The notes: generated by a model from the letters alone, not told the origin. Shown: positions 17,328-26,024, counted from the first letter of the stretch. The stretch is DNA of 64,000 bases from Pseudomonadota bacterium (GCA_026399515.1 JAPLQT010000117.1:240117-304116); one strand, 5' to 3'. Made by a program: numbers and translations.

Positions 17328-18421
17328 CCCAACTCGCCGAATCATCGCCACCCATATACGACCGCCTGATGACGCGATGGCGCAACGGCAGCGTCACCCG
17401 CGATCACGGCATCGACCTGATGGACCAGTTGGAAGGCCTGCTATCGGCCGGCCTGCCCTTGGACCGGGCCTTGCACATCCTGGGGGGCGCGCTGGAAATC
17501 CCGGCAATGAAATCCCTCGTGGTCAATCTGCTGCTCGACATCGAAAAAGGCGCCACCCTGTCGGAAGCATTCGCCAGCCACCCGGAAGCTTTCGACACCC
17601 TCGATGTCAACATGATACGCGCCGGTGAGGAAGGCGGAATTCTGCCCATCGTGTTAAGGCGCCTGGTGGATTTCCAGCACTCGCGCCAGGAGTTCAAACG
17701 CTTCTTGCTGGTCTCATCGATCTATCCCGCGGCCTTGTTCATGTTCGGGCTTTTCGCGGTGGGTGGAATCCTGCTGTTCGTATTGCCAAAGTTCGTCGAA
17801 GTCTATTCGGATCTGGCCACTGCCAGTGTTTCAACCAGGATCTTGATCGACCTGTCGAACGCCCTGCAAGCCTATGGCTGGGCCGCCCTGGCGATCTTGA
17901 TCGCGGTAATACTGGGCCTGCGTTACTGGGGCAAGACGCCATCCGGACGCATCCATATCCAGGCCATGCTGTTGCGCTTGCCGGGGATGGGTGACCTGAT
18001 CCTCAAGTCGGAGCTGAGCCGGGTGTTGCAGACACTGGGCGTGTTGCTGGGTGCGGGGGTGCCAATCCTGAAGGCCGTGCGCCTGAGTCGGGCGCTGACC
18101 CGATATGAGAAACTGGACTCGGCGCTGGCGGAAGCCGAACGCTCGCTTCGAGAGGGACAAGGACTCGCCAGGCCGCTCTTGAACAACCCTCTGTTTCCTC
18201 GACTGGTCGGACAAATGGCGGTCGTCGGCGAGGAGTCTGGCTCCCTCGATCGCATGCTGCTGAAAGTTGCGCAACGCCTGGAAATTGAAGTGCGTAGCCG
18301 CTTGCGGGCTCTGATGGCGATGCTGGAACCCGGGCTGATCATAGGCATCGGCTTGGTGATCGGACTGGTTGTAGTCTCGATGATTTCTGCAATACTCTCA
18401 CTCAATGAAATGCCACTCTGA
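17324..18421 (+). CDS. gspF: T2SS-1 inner-membrane protein GspF, short form
   Basis: The 365-residue product has the two repeated GspF cytoplasmic domains (QLEGLLSAGLPLDRALHIL and LQTLGVLLGAGVPILKAV) and three membrane helices, the last being GLIIGIGLVIGLVVVSMISAIL. It is about 35-40 residues shorter than common GspF because the usual N-terminal extension is missing. The ATG at 17324 overlaps the gspE stop, which supports this start. GspF is the polytopic core of the platform that contacts GspE. Confidence 0.92.
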   Translation: MTQLAESSPPIYDRLMTRWRNGSVTRDHGIDLMDQLEGLLSAGLPLDRALHILGGALEIPAMKSLVVNLLLDIEKGATLSEAFASHPEAFDTLDVNMIRAGEEGGILPIVLRRLVDFQHSRQEFKRFLLVSSIYPAALFMFGLFAVGGILLFVLPKFVEVYSDLATASVSTRILIDLSNALQAYGWAALAILIAVILGLRYWGKTPSGRIHIQAMLLRLPGMGDLILKSELSRVLQTLGVLLGAGVPILKAVRLSRALTRYEKLDSALAEAERSLREGQGLARPLLNNPLFPRLVGQMAVVGEESGSLDRMLLKVAQRLEIEVRSRLRALMAMLEPGLIIGIGLVIGLVVVSMISAILSLNEMPL

Positions 18422-18852
18422 TGCCTACACTCACCAAAAACAAACGCGGATTTACCCTGATCGAACTGCTCATCGTGATGGTCATCCTTGGGCTCCTTAC
18501 GGCACTGGTGGGTCCCAGGTTATTCGGCCATGTTTCCTCCTCCAAGATCAAGGCGGCTCGCGCCCAGATCGAAATGATGGGGACTGCCCTGGACACCTTC
18601 CGTCTTGATTTCGGGCGATATCCGAAAACCGAGGAAGGCCTGGTTGTTCTCTGGAGCAAACCCGAAGATGAAAAGCTGGGTGCCCAGTGGCACGGCCCTT
18701 ACCTGAAGAAGAAGGTTGAAAAGGATCCCTGGGGCAACCCATACGTTTATGCCGCGCCGGGGGAGCATGGTGAATACGACTTGTCATCTCTCGGAGCAGA
18801 TGGCAAGCCCGGCGGTTCCGGTGACGATGCCGATATCAACAGTTGGGAGTGA
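18421..18852 (+). CDS. gspG: T2SS-1 major pseudopilin GspG
   Basis: The 143-residue prepilin has an 11-residue leader ending KRG, cleaved before FTLIELLIVMVILGLL, with Glu at +5 of the mature protein. The GspG core DPWGNPYVYAAPGEHGEYDLSSLGADGKPGG is present, including the Asp residues of the calcium site. It builds the main pseudopilus fibre. It overlaps gspF by one base and gspH by 26 nt. Confidence 0.95.
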   Translation: MPTLTKNKRGFTLIELLIVMVILGLLTALVGPRLFGHVSSSKIKAARAQIEMMGTALDTFRLDFGRYPKTEEGLVVLWSKPEDEKLGAQWHGPYLKKKVEKDPWGNPYVYAAPGEHGEYDLSSLGADGKPGGSGDDADINSWE

Positions 18853-19306
18853 TCGCTCGTTCAACCGCGTCAAGCACTGCGGGTTCACGCTGGTGGAACT
18901 GCTGGTGGTATTGTCCATCATGGCCTTCGCCACGCTGGCGGTGGCGCCTTCCCTGCAACGCATGGTGGCGCCGAGGCCACCCCGGCCGATAGTCGAACAA
19001 CTGCTGGAAGCGATAGGGCGATCACGCGATGAGGCCATACAGAAGCGCCAGACCTTCCGCGGCCTGTTCGATCCGGGTAATATGCAGTGGCAGGATGCTG
19101 AGGGCAACGTCCTGTTTCAATTGCCCGAAGATACGTCGATCGCCCCGGAAAATGGTGCCTCGACCCAACCCATGTTTTGCGTTTTTCGTCCTGACGGAAG
19201 TGGTTGCGACCTGTCGTTGAAATTCGTACAAGACGATAGGGAATGGCGGGTGAAAGTCGATCCAGTCACCGGACGGATCCGTTTAATGCGTTTCACCGCG
19301 CAATGA
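18827..19306 (+). CDS. gspH: T2SS-1 minor pseudopilin GspH
   Basis: This protein is 159 residues from the ATG at 18827, inside the end of gspG. The leader ends KHCG and is followed by FTLVELLVVLSIMAFATL with Glu at +5. The body fits the GspH domain (RSRDEAIQKRQTFRGLFDP). An alternative GTG start lies at 18821. Minor pseudopilins form the tip complex of the pseudopilus. Confidence 0.85.
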   Translation: MPISTVGSDRSFNRVKHCGFTLVELLVVLSIMAFATLAVAPSLQRMVAPRPPRPIVEQLLEAIGRSRDEAIQKRQTFRGLFDPGNMQWQDAEGNVLFQLPEDTSIAPENGASTQPMFCVFRPDGSGCDLSLKFVQDDREWRVKVDPVTGRIRLMRFTAQ

Positions 19307-19773
19307 TGGGACAGACATCGGGGGTTTCAAGATCCATCCTCGTCCACGGCAAGTCCGCCGCGGGATTTACCGTGATTGAAACCCTGGTGGCGCTCACCCT
19401 GCTGGCAGCCGCAGCTGGCGTCTTGATGGCGACGTTAGGGGCCAGCAGCAGGCTGGTGCGCGATGTCCGCGAAAATGAAACGGCGTTGTGGTTGGCCCGA
19501 TCACGGCTGGTCGAAGCGGCGGCTTATCCGGATCGACCGCCGCCGGAAGACGACCGCCCTGATCAATATGAGGGGGTCGACTATCTGACCCGCATCGAAT
19601 ATCGGGAAATCTCTCCAGTCCCGGAAATCGCCGTCGATAAAGTCGCGCGTGCGTTACGACTGATCGAAATTCGTGTGCTTGTCAGCTGGGGGGCACGCCC
19701 CTCCAAGATTCAACTGACCGCTTATCGCAAGCTGGGGCCGGAACCATCCTCCATGCCCGCTCCCGGCAAATGA
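19303..19773 (+). CDS. gspI: T2SS-1 minor pseudopilin GspI
   Basis: This protein is 156 residues with a long leader (about 22 residues) ending KSAAG, then FTVIETLVALTLLAAAAGVLMATL with Glu at +5. The body matches GspI in size and in the pattern around ALWLARSRLVEAAA. Start and stop overlap both neighbours by 4 nt (ATGA). Confidence 0.83.
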   Translation: MMGQTSGVSRSILVHGKSAAGFTVIETLVALTLLAAAAGVLMATLGASSRLVRDVRENETALWLARSRLVEAAAYPDRPPPEDDRPDQYEGVDYLTRIEYREISPVPEIAVDKVARALRLIEIRVLVSWGARPSKIQLTAYRKLGPEPSSMPAPGK

Positions 19774-20339
19774 GCGCCTGTCGAGGCTTCACTCTGATTG
19801 AGCTTCTGGTGGCAATCAGCCTTGCCACCATCATCACCCTGCTCGGCGTTTCCTTGATGCGCACCAGTATCAACTCCAGCGTCAGCAATGAAGAAGCCCT
19901 CATGCGACACCAGGCCATTCGCGACGCGCAGCGCCTCATCGAATACGCCTGGTCGGGACGCCAGTCGGATGGTTTCGCGGTCGGGAATGGCCAGTTTGTA
20001 TTCACCTCCAAGCAAAAAGCCACCGGGTCTTTGCCTCTCCGCTTTGTTTGCCAACCCGGCGAAAATGACGATTACGCACTCTGGTATTACAAGGTCTCGC
20101 CACCCACAAGGGAAGATCAGGCCAATGGACCGTCCGAGGACCTGTCGGGTGAGATGTTGCTGGACAGGCTCAGCATGTGCAAATTCGGATTTCTGCAAGC
20201 GCCCCAGGACGACAAACACTCTGCGCAGTGGAAAGACGACTGGCCTTCCGGACTGGGAGCGCCCGCGTTGATACGCCTGGATCTGGCGACTTTGCATGGC
20301 ACACTACCCCCGTTCATATTTTCCGCGGGCGAGCCATGA
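19770..20339 (+). CDS. gspJ: T2SS-1 minor pseudopilin GspJ
   Basis: This protein is 189 residues; leader MSACRG, then FTLIELLVAISLATIITLLGVSL. The size and fold pattern are those of GspJ, the larger minor pseudopilin binding GspI and GspK at the tip. Position between gspI and gspK supports the call. Confidence 0.83.
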   Translation: MSACRGFTLIELLVAISLATIITLLGVSLMRTSINSSVSNEEALMRHQAIRDAQRLIEYAWSGRQSDGFAVGNGQFVFTSKQKATGSLPLRFVCQPGENDDYALWYYKVSPPTREDQANGPSEDLSGEMLLDRLSMCKFGFLQAPQDDKHSAQWKDDWPSGLGAPALIRLDLATLHGTLPPFIFSAGEP

Positions 20340-21202
20340 AAAACCTTGGTGGGACCAACGGAAAGCGCGGCGGCTTTATCCTGATCTATGTGGCGGCGAT
20401 CCTGGTTTTCTTGACGGCCCTGGTTCTCCACAGCAGCCGGCAAGTTCGTGGCGACGCCCAAGTTTCGGCGCGCCTGCAGGAGCACACTGCCACTCGCGAC
20501 CGTTTGATTGCGGCTACCACCCTGATGCAGGCGCGCCAGGCGTTCGCCTGGGCTCAGGCGGAACCCGCCAAACGCAATATGTCATTGTTCACGGACCAGC
20601 CCGTCGACCTTATCCAGATCGATGGCGTGAACATTTCAATCAGCTTTCAAGACGCCGATTTGCAACCCGATGCCAATCAATTGACCGTTGCCGAGTGGAC
20701 TCGTCTATTGGGCGCTTACGGGATGGCCGAGGCTGAGTCTCAGCGCCTGGCTGAACGCATAGATGCATTGCGGCAACAGTCGGGGGGATTCGAAAGCATC
20801 ATCGATCTGGCCAACACGCCGAACTTGCCTATTGATCTGGTGCAAGGCTTTGAGGCATCGGGCGGCGGACGCTATCCTGCCTTGGTGGACCTATTGACGG
20901 TCGGTGGTGAAAGCCGGCGCCTGCACGTTGCCAACTCTCCCTTGCCGCTTTTCAGGGCCTTTAACGCCACTCAGGAACAAATCGGACGCTTGCGGGAAGT
21001 CCGCCGTTCGCGGGAACCAACGTTGGCGGATGCACGATTGATTTTCGGCAGTGACCTGCTCAAGATCATCTACGAGGGAAGGCCGGAAAAGCTGCGTGCC
21101 CGCCTCGAAATATCCGGGATTCCCTTGCGACTCGAATTCGATATATCAACGCTTAATGGGCGGCTGGTGGTCACTCCGCCGCGAATATTGACAGCAGCTT
21201 GA
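20336..21202 (+). CDS. gspK: T2SS-1 minor pseudopilin GspK
   Basis: This protein is 288 residues; leader ending KRGG, then FILIYVAAILVFLTALVLHSSR, lacking Glu at +5 as is normal for GspK, the pseudopilus cap. The body contains the GspK helical domain pattern (NQLTVAEWTRLLGAYGM and FESIIDLANTPNL). It is the last gene of the T2SS-1 operon. Its TGA directly abuts the stop codon of the convergent zinc-ribbon gene. Confidence 0.85.
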   Translation: MKNLGGTNGKRGGFILIYVAAILVFLTALVLHSSRQVRGDAQVSARLQEHTATRDRLIAATTLMQARQAFAWAQAEPAKRNMSLFTDQPVDLIQIDGVNISISFQDADLQPDANQLTVAEWTRLLGAYGMAEAESQRLAERIDALRQQSGGFESIIDLANTPNLPIDLVQGFEASGGGRYPALVDLLTVGGESRRLHVANSPLPLFRAFNATQEQIGRLREVRRSREPTLADARLIFGSDLLKIIYEGRPEKLRARLEISGIPLRLEFDISTLNGRLVVTPPRILTAA

Positions 21203-21448
21203 TCACATGTGCAACAGCGGCGACATCACCCCGCCAATGATGGTCCAGGCGGTATAAATGATGATGACTGCCGGAACCGCCGCAATCGCCGCCTTGAGGA
21301 GGAACCAGATCATCGAGGAGATCTTCATGTCCATATCCGTCACTATGACGGGCATAGAGTCGTCACTCTGGCTCACGGCCCCGCAGTGAGGGCAGGCAGC
21401 GGCAGCGTCACTTACCTTGGCTTTGCATTCATAGCAGTCTATTAACAC
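21203..21448 (-). CDS. Small zinc-ribbon membrane protein
   Basis: The protein is 81 residues if started at the GTG at 21448, which has the Shine-Dalgarno AAAGGAAAT upstream; a longer frame starts at 21472. A zinc ribbon (CYEC and CPHC, 14 residues apart) covers the first 25 residues, and one membrane helix lies near residues 48-72. The function is unknown. It is the last gene of the minus-strand cytochrome block. Confidence 0.7.
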   Translation of the reverse strand: MLIDCYECKAKVSDAAAACPHCGAVSQSDDSMPVIVTDMDMKISSMIWFLLKAAIAAVPAVIIIYTAWTIIGGVMSPLLHM

Positions 21449-21535
21449 TTTATTTCCTTTCGGTTCGATCATCCATCAATCGGACTGGCGAAGCGCCCAC
21501 AGGTTGCCGCCCTATTTTCGATTGCAAGTCACCGG

Positions 21536-22129
21536 CTACTTGTTGGCCGCATTCAACTCTTGCGGGCCAGGACCTTCGGGCTCCTTGTGAGAAATTCCGA
21601 AATGGCAGTCGATGCAAGTCAATCCCTCTTTCTTGGCCTTCGCATGCCGCGCCTGGGCTTTCTCGGTTTGCTTTTCCGGATCCATCTTGCCGGAATTATG
21701 GCAATGGCGGCATTCGCGCGAATCGTTCTCTTTCATGTACACCCACACTCGCTTGGCGAGTTCGTAGCGCTTGGCTTCGAATTTTTCCTTCGTGTCGATC
21801 GAGCCCGTGACGTAATGCCCCCACCAATCGTTGATGAGACCCACCTTGGCGATATAGTTGGGGATGTAACCATGGGGAACATGACAGTCGTTACAGGTCG
21901 CACGGACGCCAGTGCGGTTCTTGTCGTGGATGGAATCCTTGTACTCGGCCGCCATATGAATGGTCATCTCGTGGCAGGCGTTGGCGCAGAAATTCTCCGA
22001 GTTGGCATGCACCATGAATGCCCCGAGAGAGGCAAAAATAATCAGGCCTACTCCTAAACCCAGACCCAGCACGCCGAGCGCCCCGGGAGCGGAACCCCAG
22101 CTACGGATTTTCTCAAGAACTTTGGACAT
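21536..22129 (-). CDS. NapC/NirT-family tetraheme cytochrome c (CymA-like quinol dehydrogenase), copy 1
   Basis: This 197-residue protein has an N-terminal membrane anchor (about residues 18-40) and a periplasmic tetraheme domain. Haem motifs are CNDCH, CRHCH and CIDCH, plus a first site reading FCANACHEM, which is CX3CH rather than CXXCH. The Met after this first motif is the usual NapC/NrfH haem-1 ligand region. Proteins of this family oxidise membrane quinol and feed periplasmic partners; in Shewanella, CymA supplies MtrA. The neighbouring gene is a close paralogue, indicating tandem duplication. Confidence 0.9.
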   Translation of the reverse strand: MSKVLEKIRSWGSAPGALGVLGLGLGVGLIIFASLGAFMVHANSENFCANACHEMTIHMAAEYKDSIHDKNRTGVRATCNDCHVPHGYIPNYIAKVGLINDWWGHYVTGSIDTKEKFEAKRYELAKRVWVYMKENDSRECRHCHNSGKMDPEKQTEKAQARHAKAKKEGLTCIDCHFGISHKEPEGPGPQELNAANK

Positions 22130-22198
22130 CTGGCCCTTCTCCTCTGATACGCACTACGCCATTGGAACGCCGCGGAAACATCTGCAATCACGCGCTAA

Positions 22199-22834
22199 TT
22201 AAAAAATCGCCCCTTTCGAAATCAGGCTCTTGTCCACTTCCAGTTCCTGGGGACCGACACCGCCTTGAGGCTCGTTGTGGGCAATGGCGAAGTGGCAGTC
22301 GATGCAGGTCAATCGCTCCTTCTTGGCCCTGGCATGCCGCGCCTGGGCTTTTTCGGACTGCCTTTCGGGATCCATTTTCGCCGCAGTGTGACAGCCGCGA
22401 CATTCGCGTGAGTCATTCTCTTTCATATAGGTCCAAACCCGCTCGGCCAGTTCCTGGCGCTTGGCTTCGAATTTCTCCCGGGTGTCGATCGAATGTGAAA
22501 TGAAGTGCCCCCAAAGGTCATGCACCGCACCCATCTTGCGTATATAGAGCGGAACCTGGGAATGGGGGATATGACAATCCGGGCACGTCGCACGAACACC
22601 GGTGCGGTTCCTGTCGTGAACCGTGCCCTTGTATTCCATGGCCACGTTGGTGGTCATCTCATGGCAGGTGGTGGAGCAAAACTCTTCGGTGCTGGTATAT
22701 ACGATAGTCGTGGCGGTCAGGCTGAGTATCACCAGACTGGCGACAAAACCTGTCAACAGTACAACGACCGATTTCTTGCCGGCAGTCCAGCTGCGCAACC
22801 ATGCAAGAACCTTAAGCGATCTCTTCCGCCGCAT
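22199..22834 (-). CDS. NapC/NirT-family tetraheme cytochrome c (CymA-like quinol dehydrogenase), copy 2
   Basis: This protein is 211 residues from the ATG at 22834, which has a strong GGAGGAGGGG Shine-Dalgarno; an upstream ATG at 22858 is less likely. Membrane anchor at about residues 22-45. Haem motifs: EFCSTTCHEM (again CX3CH), CPDCH, CRGCH and CIDCH. It aligns nearly end to end with copy 1, including the run YMKENDSREC, so the two arose by duplication. The predicted role is quinol oxidation in the inner membrane with electrons passed to periplasmic cytochromes. Confidence 0.9.
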   Translation of the reverse strand: MRRKRSLKVLAWLRSWTAGKKSVVVLLTGFVASLVILSLTATTIVYTSTEEFCSTTCHEMTTNVAMEYKGTVHDRNRTGVRATCPDCHIPHSQVPLYIRKMGAVHDLWGHFISHSIDTREKFEAKRQELAERVWTYMKENDSRECRGCHTAAKMDPERQSEKAQARHARAKKERLTCIDCHFAIAHNEPQGGVGPQELEVDKSLISKGAIF

Positions 22835-22978
22835 TTGCCCCTCCTCCACAATAAACAAACATCGGCGAAGGGCTTCGCCGTTGTCGGGTATCGCCAGTAC
22901 TCTTCAACTAGGAACAAGCGCGGAGAGACTCACTCTTGAGGCTCTCCGCCAACCAACTGAAAACCGCCCAGACAAGCT

Positions 22979-23302
22979 TTACAGGGACAGAATCCACTGC
23001 ACCGCATTGGTGATCTCGGCCTTATCCGAGGACTTCATGGCCTTATGCTCTTCCTTCTTGCCATCGATCTCGATCATCGGTTTGGTGGTGACATGCTTGA
23101 ACAGCTTGTCCTCGGCGTCCGCCTTGCCCTTGTATTTCTTGGCCACTTCCTTGTAGGACGGGCCGTCTTTCTTCTTGTCGATGGCATGGCACTTGAAGCA
23201 GTCGCTCTTCTTCATCAGCGCCTGGGCGGCATCGGCATCCACGGCGGCATTTGCAGTAAAGGGCAGAAATGCAGCGGCAATAATGATGCTTAGTTTCTTC
23301 AT
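22979..23302 (-). CDS. Periplasmic monoheme class I cytochrome c, copy 1
   Basis: This 107-residue protein has a signal peptide (ANA-AVDAD) and one haem motif, DCFKCHAIDKK, near the mature N terminus. Met residues available as sixth ligand occur in TTKPMIEID and HKAMKSSD. It is likely a soluble periplasmic carrier between the quinol dehydrogenases and the outer-membrane conduit, comparable in role to MtoD-type cytochromes (inference). A paralogue lies at 25.7-26.0 kb on the other side of the CbcL-like gene. Confidence 0.88.
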   Translation of the reverse strand: MKKLSIIIAAAFLPFTANAAVDADAAQALMKKSDCFKCHAIDKKKDGPSYKEVAKKYKGKADAEDKLFKHVTTKPMIEIDGKKEEHKAMKSSDKAEITNAVQWILSL

Positions 23303-23395
23303 GATAATCAGTCTCCTTTAATCAAAAATTTTACTCGAACGTCTTACTTCGCTCAGAATGCCGCCACCGAATCGACGGCGGCATCCAACCAGGTA

Positions 23396-25423
23396 TCAGC
23401 CCCCACCAAAGCTGCCGGTAAAGCCGATCGCCACAAAAGTCAGCAGCGTGAAGCCCACCACCAGCAGCACCAGACCCAGTATTCGCGAAGCCAACGTCAT
23501 CGGTCTGGAAGGCACATCCACCAGATACTTCGAGAGCTCCCCGGATTCTACCAGACGGCAGTACTCCGCCCAGTGCTCGTGCTTGAACTCGTCCAGCGAC
23601 ACCGTGCCGGTGAACATCACGATATCCGGTGGCGGATACTTGTTCGGACGCAGGTGGTTGTTGAAGAAATGCACGGTGAACAAGAATACCGCGGCCAGGA
23701 AGGCTTCCTCACCATGGACCACCATCGCCACATTGAATACCCAGCCGGGCAAGAACGATGCTGTCACGCTCGGGAAGGCCAGGGTCATGCCGCTGCCGCC
23801 AATGATCGCCATACCCCAGAAGACCGCCCAGTAATCGAACTTCTCCCAGTAAGTCCAGCGATCGAAAGCCGGCCGCGGTCCCAGTCCCAGACCCCACTTG
23901 AACATGCCGATCATGTCCCACAAATCCTGCCAGCGCGGCACCAGCGAGGTCGGTCCGAACCACTGGAAGGTCTTACGGTTGCGGATCAGGAAATTGATCA
24001 CGTAGACCAGATGCAGGAAGAATATGCCGAGCATGATTGCGGCGCTGATCCTGTGCAATATCCCAGCCACATGCGGGCCACCCAGCGCATTGATGATCAC
24101 TGTCGCCCAAGGCGTCGCGGCATAGAACACCGCCATCCCGGTCAGCACCAGCGTCATCACGCTGATGGCAAAGCACAAGTGGGCCAGGCGCCATGGCCAG
24201 GCAAAGCGGCGGAAATGCTTGCCCTTTTCCAGGTTCAGGTCAGCGGTGCGTACTGCCTTGCGATGCTCCTTCTTGTCATGGCGTTCTTGGTACTCACGAT
24301 AGAACCACAAGCCCGAATGCGCCCAGAAGAAGACGAATACACCGATCAGGAGCGCCACCATGAATTTCGTCGTAAGCCAGACTTGTGGGTAGCGCGAGAA
24401 ATCGTGACTGTTCGCATGCGGACTGAAGGTGACGAAACCCGCCGTCGCTTCTCTCAGGTCTTTCTTGCCGTTATGGCACTGTTGGCAGGTCTTCAGTCGG
24501 TTATTCGGATGAACTTTCGACTTCGGATCGTCGGCTTTCAAGATCCCATGGCTGCCGTGGCAATCGTAGCACTTGGCCGTATAGCCATAGCCCAAAGTGT
24601 TGACCTGGCCATGATAGGTGTCCTTGTAGGATTTCAGGTTGTCTTTATGGCACGTACCACAATCCTGGGCGATGCCGACCTTGAACGGCTCGGCTGAAGT
24701 GCTGGCAATATCGTGAGTAGTGTGGCAATCAATACACACCGGCGCCTTGACATTGGTTTTTTCCTGGAGCGCCTTGCCGTGGACCGAGGACAAATATTCC
24801 TCTACTTCGTCGCTATGGCACTTGTCGCCGCACACGTTGGGAATTGTCTTGCGCCATTCCACCCGCTTGGCGGAACCCTTGGGCGGAATGTTGAAGCTGT
24901 GGGTGTTGTGGCAATTGTCGCAGTCCGCCTTGGGGTGTGTCTTGTCTTCCTTACCCGGTAGCGCGTGGAATGACTTCTTATAAGCCTCAATGTTCTTTAC
25001 GACGATTCCCAGGCGCTCTTTTTCCTTGGTCAGGTTCTCCTTCTTGGCGGTTTCCCAGAGCGCCTCGTGGCATTGAACGCAATTGGCCTTCTGGGCTGCC
25101 GCATCTACTTTGTGCGGGGCCGCAGAGTCTACAATTTCCTTGTGGCAGGCAACGCACTGCATGTCCGCATGCACGCTCTTCGCCAGCTTATCCGAGGGTA
25201 CCGCCAGCAAGGGCCGTTTTTCACCATTGGACCCCACCACCTCGAGTTTTTCCTTGTTGCTGTCGTGGCAACTCAGGCATGTTGCGTTATCGAGTTTTTC
25301 AGCCGCCTTGGCAGCAGCCTCAGCTTTATGGTTCAGCGTAATCCCGGCCAGACAAATTACACCGGAGATGACCCAGCCGACCAACCGTGACGCATGCATG
25401 ACCCCTGAACTCTTTGCGAACAT
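23396..25423 (-). CDS. CbcL-like inner-membrane cytochrome: nonaheme c domain fused to a cytochrome b561-type domain
   Basis: The 675-residue protein begins with a signal or anchor helix (residues 13-35). The periplasmic domain to about residue 335 has nine c-haem motifs: eight CXXCH (CLSCH, CVACH, CVQCH, CDNCH, CIDCH, CGTCH, CYDCH, CQQCH) and one CX3CH (CGDKCH). The C-terminal half has about six membrane helices resembling formate-dehydrogenase gamma/b561 proteins, with His residues in RLAHLCFAISV, FFLHLVYVINF and the VVHGEEAF helix as candidate b-haem ligands. Nine c haems plus a HydC/FdnI-like b domain is the make-up of Geobacter CbcL, a quinone oxidase for low-potential extracellular acceptors. 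The role here is inferred from that. It is flanked by two small cytochrome c genes. Confidence 0.85.
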   Translation of the reverse strand: MFAKSSGVMHASRLVGWVISGVICLAGITLNHKAEAAAKAAEKLDNATCLSCHDSNKEKLEVVGSNGEKRPLLAVPSDKLAKSVHADMQCVACHKEIVDSAAPHKVDAAAQKANCVQCHEALWETAKKENLTKEKERLGIVVKNIEAYKKSFHALPGKEDKTHPKADCDNCHNTHSFNIPPKGSAKRVEWRKTIPNVCGDKCHSDEVEEYLSSVHGKALQEKTNVKAPVCIDCHTTHDIASTSAEPFKVGIAQDCGTCHKDNLKSYKDTYHGQVNTLGYGYTAKCYDCHGSHGILKADDPKSKVHPNNRLKTCQQCHNGKKDLREATAGFVTFSPHANSHDFSRYPQVWLTTKFMVALLIGVFVFFWAHSGLWFYREYQERHDKKEHRKAVRTADLNLEKGKHFRRFAWPWRLAHLCFAISVMTLVLTGMAVFYAATPWATVIINALGGPHVAGILHRISAAIMLGIFFLHLVYVINFLIRNRKTFQWFGPTSLVPRWQDLWDMIGMFKWGLGLGPRPAFDRWTYWEKFDYWAVFWGMAIIGGSGMTLAFPSVTASFLPGWVFNVAMVVHGEEAFLAAVFLFTVHFFNNHLRPNKYPPPDIVMFTGTVSLDEFKHEHWAEYCRLVESGELSKYLVDVPSRPMTLASRILGLVLLVVGFTLLTFVAIGFTGSFGGG

Positions 25424-25565
25424 AATCCAATCCCTTATGTTTTTTACTCGACCCGCGCACTACCGAGATTCCCGGATGGCTCTTCGCACTCAAATAGAGT
25501 TCCGGGGCACAGCGATGAAGCTGACCCTATCCTATCATCAAGGGTCTTGCCCCAGCTATCAAGGC
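25424..25565. other. Leader region upstream of the CbcL-like gene
   Basis: This region contains a Shine-Dalgarno AAGGGAT just before the gene at 25423. I see no convincing FNR-type box or sigma-70 promoter, and no reading frame with family features. Confidence 0.4.
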
Positions 25566-25596
25566 AAAAAAACGGGGGCGACCTTCGCGCCCCGTC
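25566..25596 (-). terminator. Rho-independent terminator after the monoheme cytochrome gene
   Basis: On the minus strand a stem ACGGGGCG / CGCCCCCGT (one bulged base, loop around TTCG) is followed by seven T. It lies about 90 bp past the stop codon of the cytochrome gene at 25683, separating it from the CbcL-like gene. Confidence 0.8.
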
Positions 25597-25682
25597 GTTC
25601 ATTTCATCGACACCTCGTTGCTAGCCCTGAAGTACTGCCATCTGTAGTTGGCGCCGATGAAACCGGATAAATCGACTTCTGC

Positions 25683-26024
25683 TTACTGGGCAAGTATCCA
25701 CTGCACCAGATTCTTGACCTGCTTGGGATCCTTGGTATCGAGAATTTTGTGCTCTTCTTCCTTGCCGTCGTCCAGCTTGACCTTGGGCCCAGTGGTCACG
25801 GCCTTTGTGACCTTGTCTTCCCCATCGGCCTTGCCCTTGTATTTGGCTGCGGTCTTTTTAAAGGAAGGACCTTTCTTGTCCTTGTCGACGGCATGGCATT
25901 TGAAACAGTCGTTGGATTTTGCCAGCGCCTTCGCACCTTCCTCATCCACCGCGGCTGAGACCGACGACATGCTCATGGCAGCGGAGAGTCCGAACAGCAG
26001 GCCGATAATCAATCTTAGTTTCAT
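25683..26024 (-). CDS. Periplasmic monoheme cytochrome c, copy 2, with no Met in the mature chain
   Basis: This 113-residue protein has a signal peptide (SVSA-AVDEEG) and the haem motif DCFKCHAVDKD. It is clearly a paralogue of the 23.0 kb cytochrome, sharing the KYKGKAD and VQWIL segments. After signal cleavage near residue 24 no methionine remains, so the usual Met sixth ligand is missing. The conserved His in KEEEHKI, or an open site, would have to serve. A near-consensus FNR/ANR box lies about 70 bp upstream and a terminator follows, so it is probably transcribed alone. Confidence 0.87.
   Translation of the reverse strand: MKLRLIIGLLFGLSAAMSMSSVSAAVDEEGAKALAKSNDCFKCHAVDKDKKGPSFKKTAAKYKGKADGEDKVTKAVTTGPKVKLDDGKEEEHKILDTKDPKQVKNLVQWILAQ

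Noticed and set aside
10908-21202. T2SS-1 as an MSHA or type IV pilus locus
   Set aside because: The L-M-D-C front order is pilus-like, but GspH, I, J and K minor pseudopilins and the GspG calcium-site region mark it as T2SS.
23573-24697. 374-codon plus-strand frame opposite the CbcL-like gene
   Set aside because: Antisense shadow; the nine haem motifs and membrane helices are on the minus strand.
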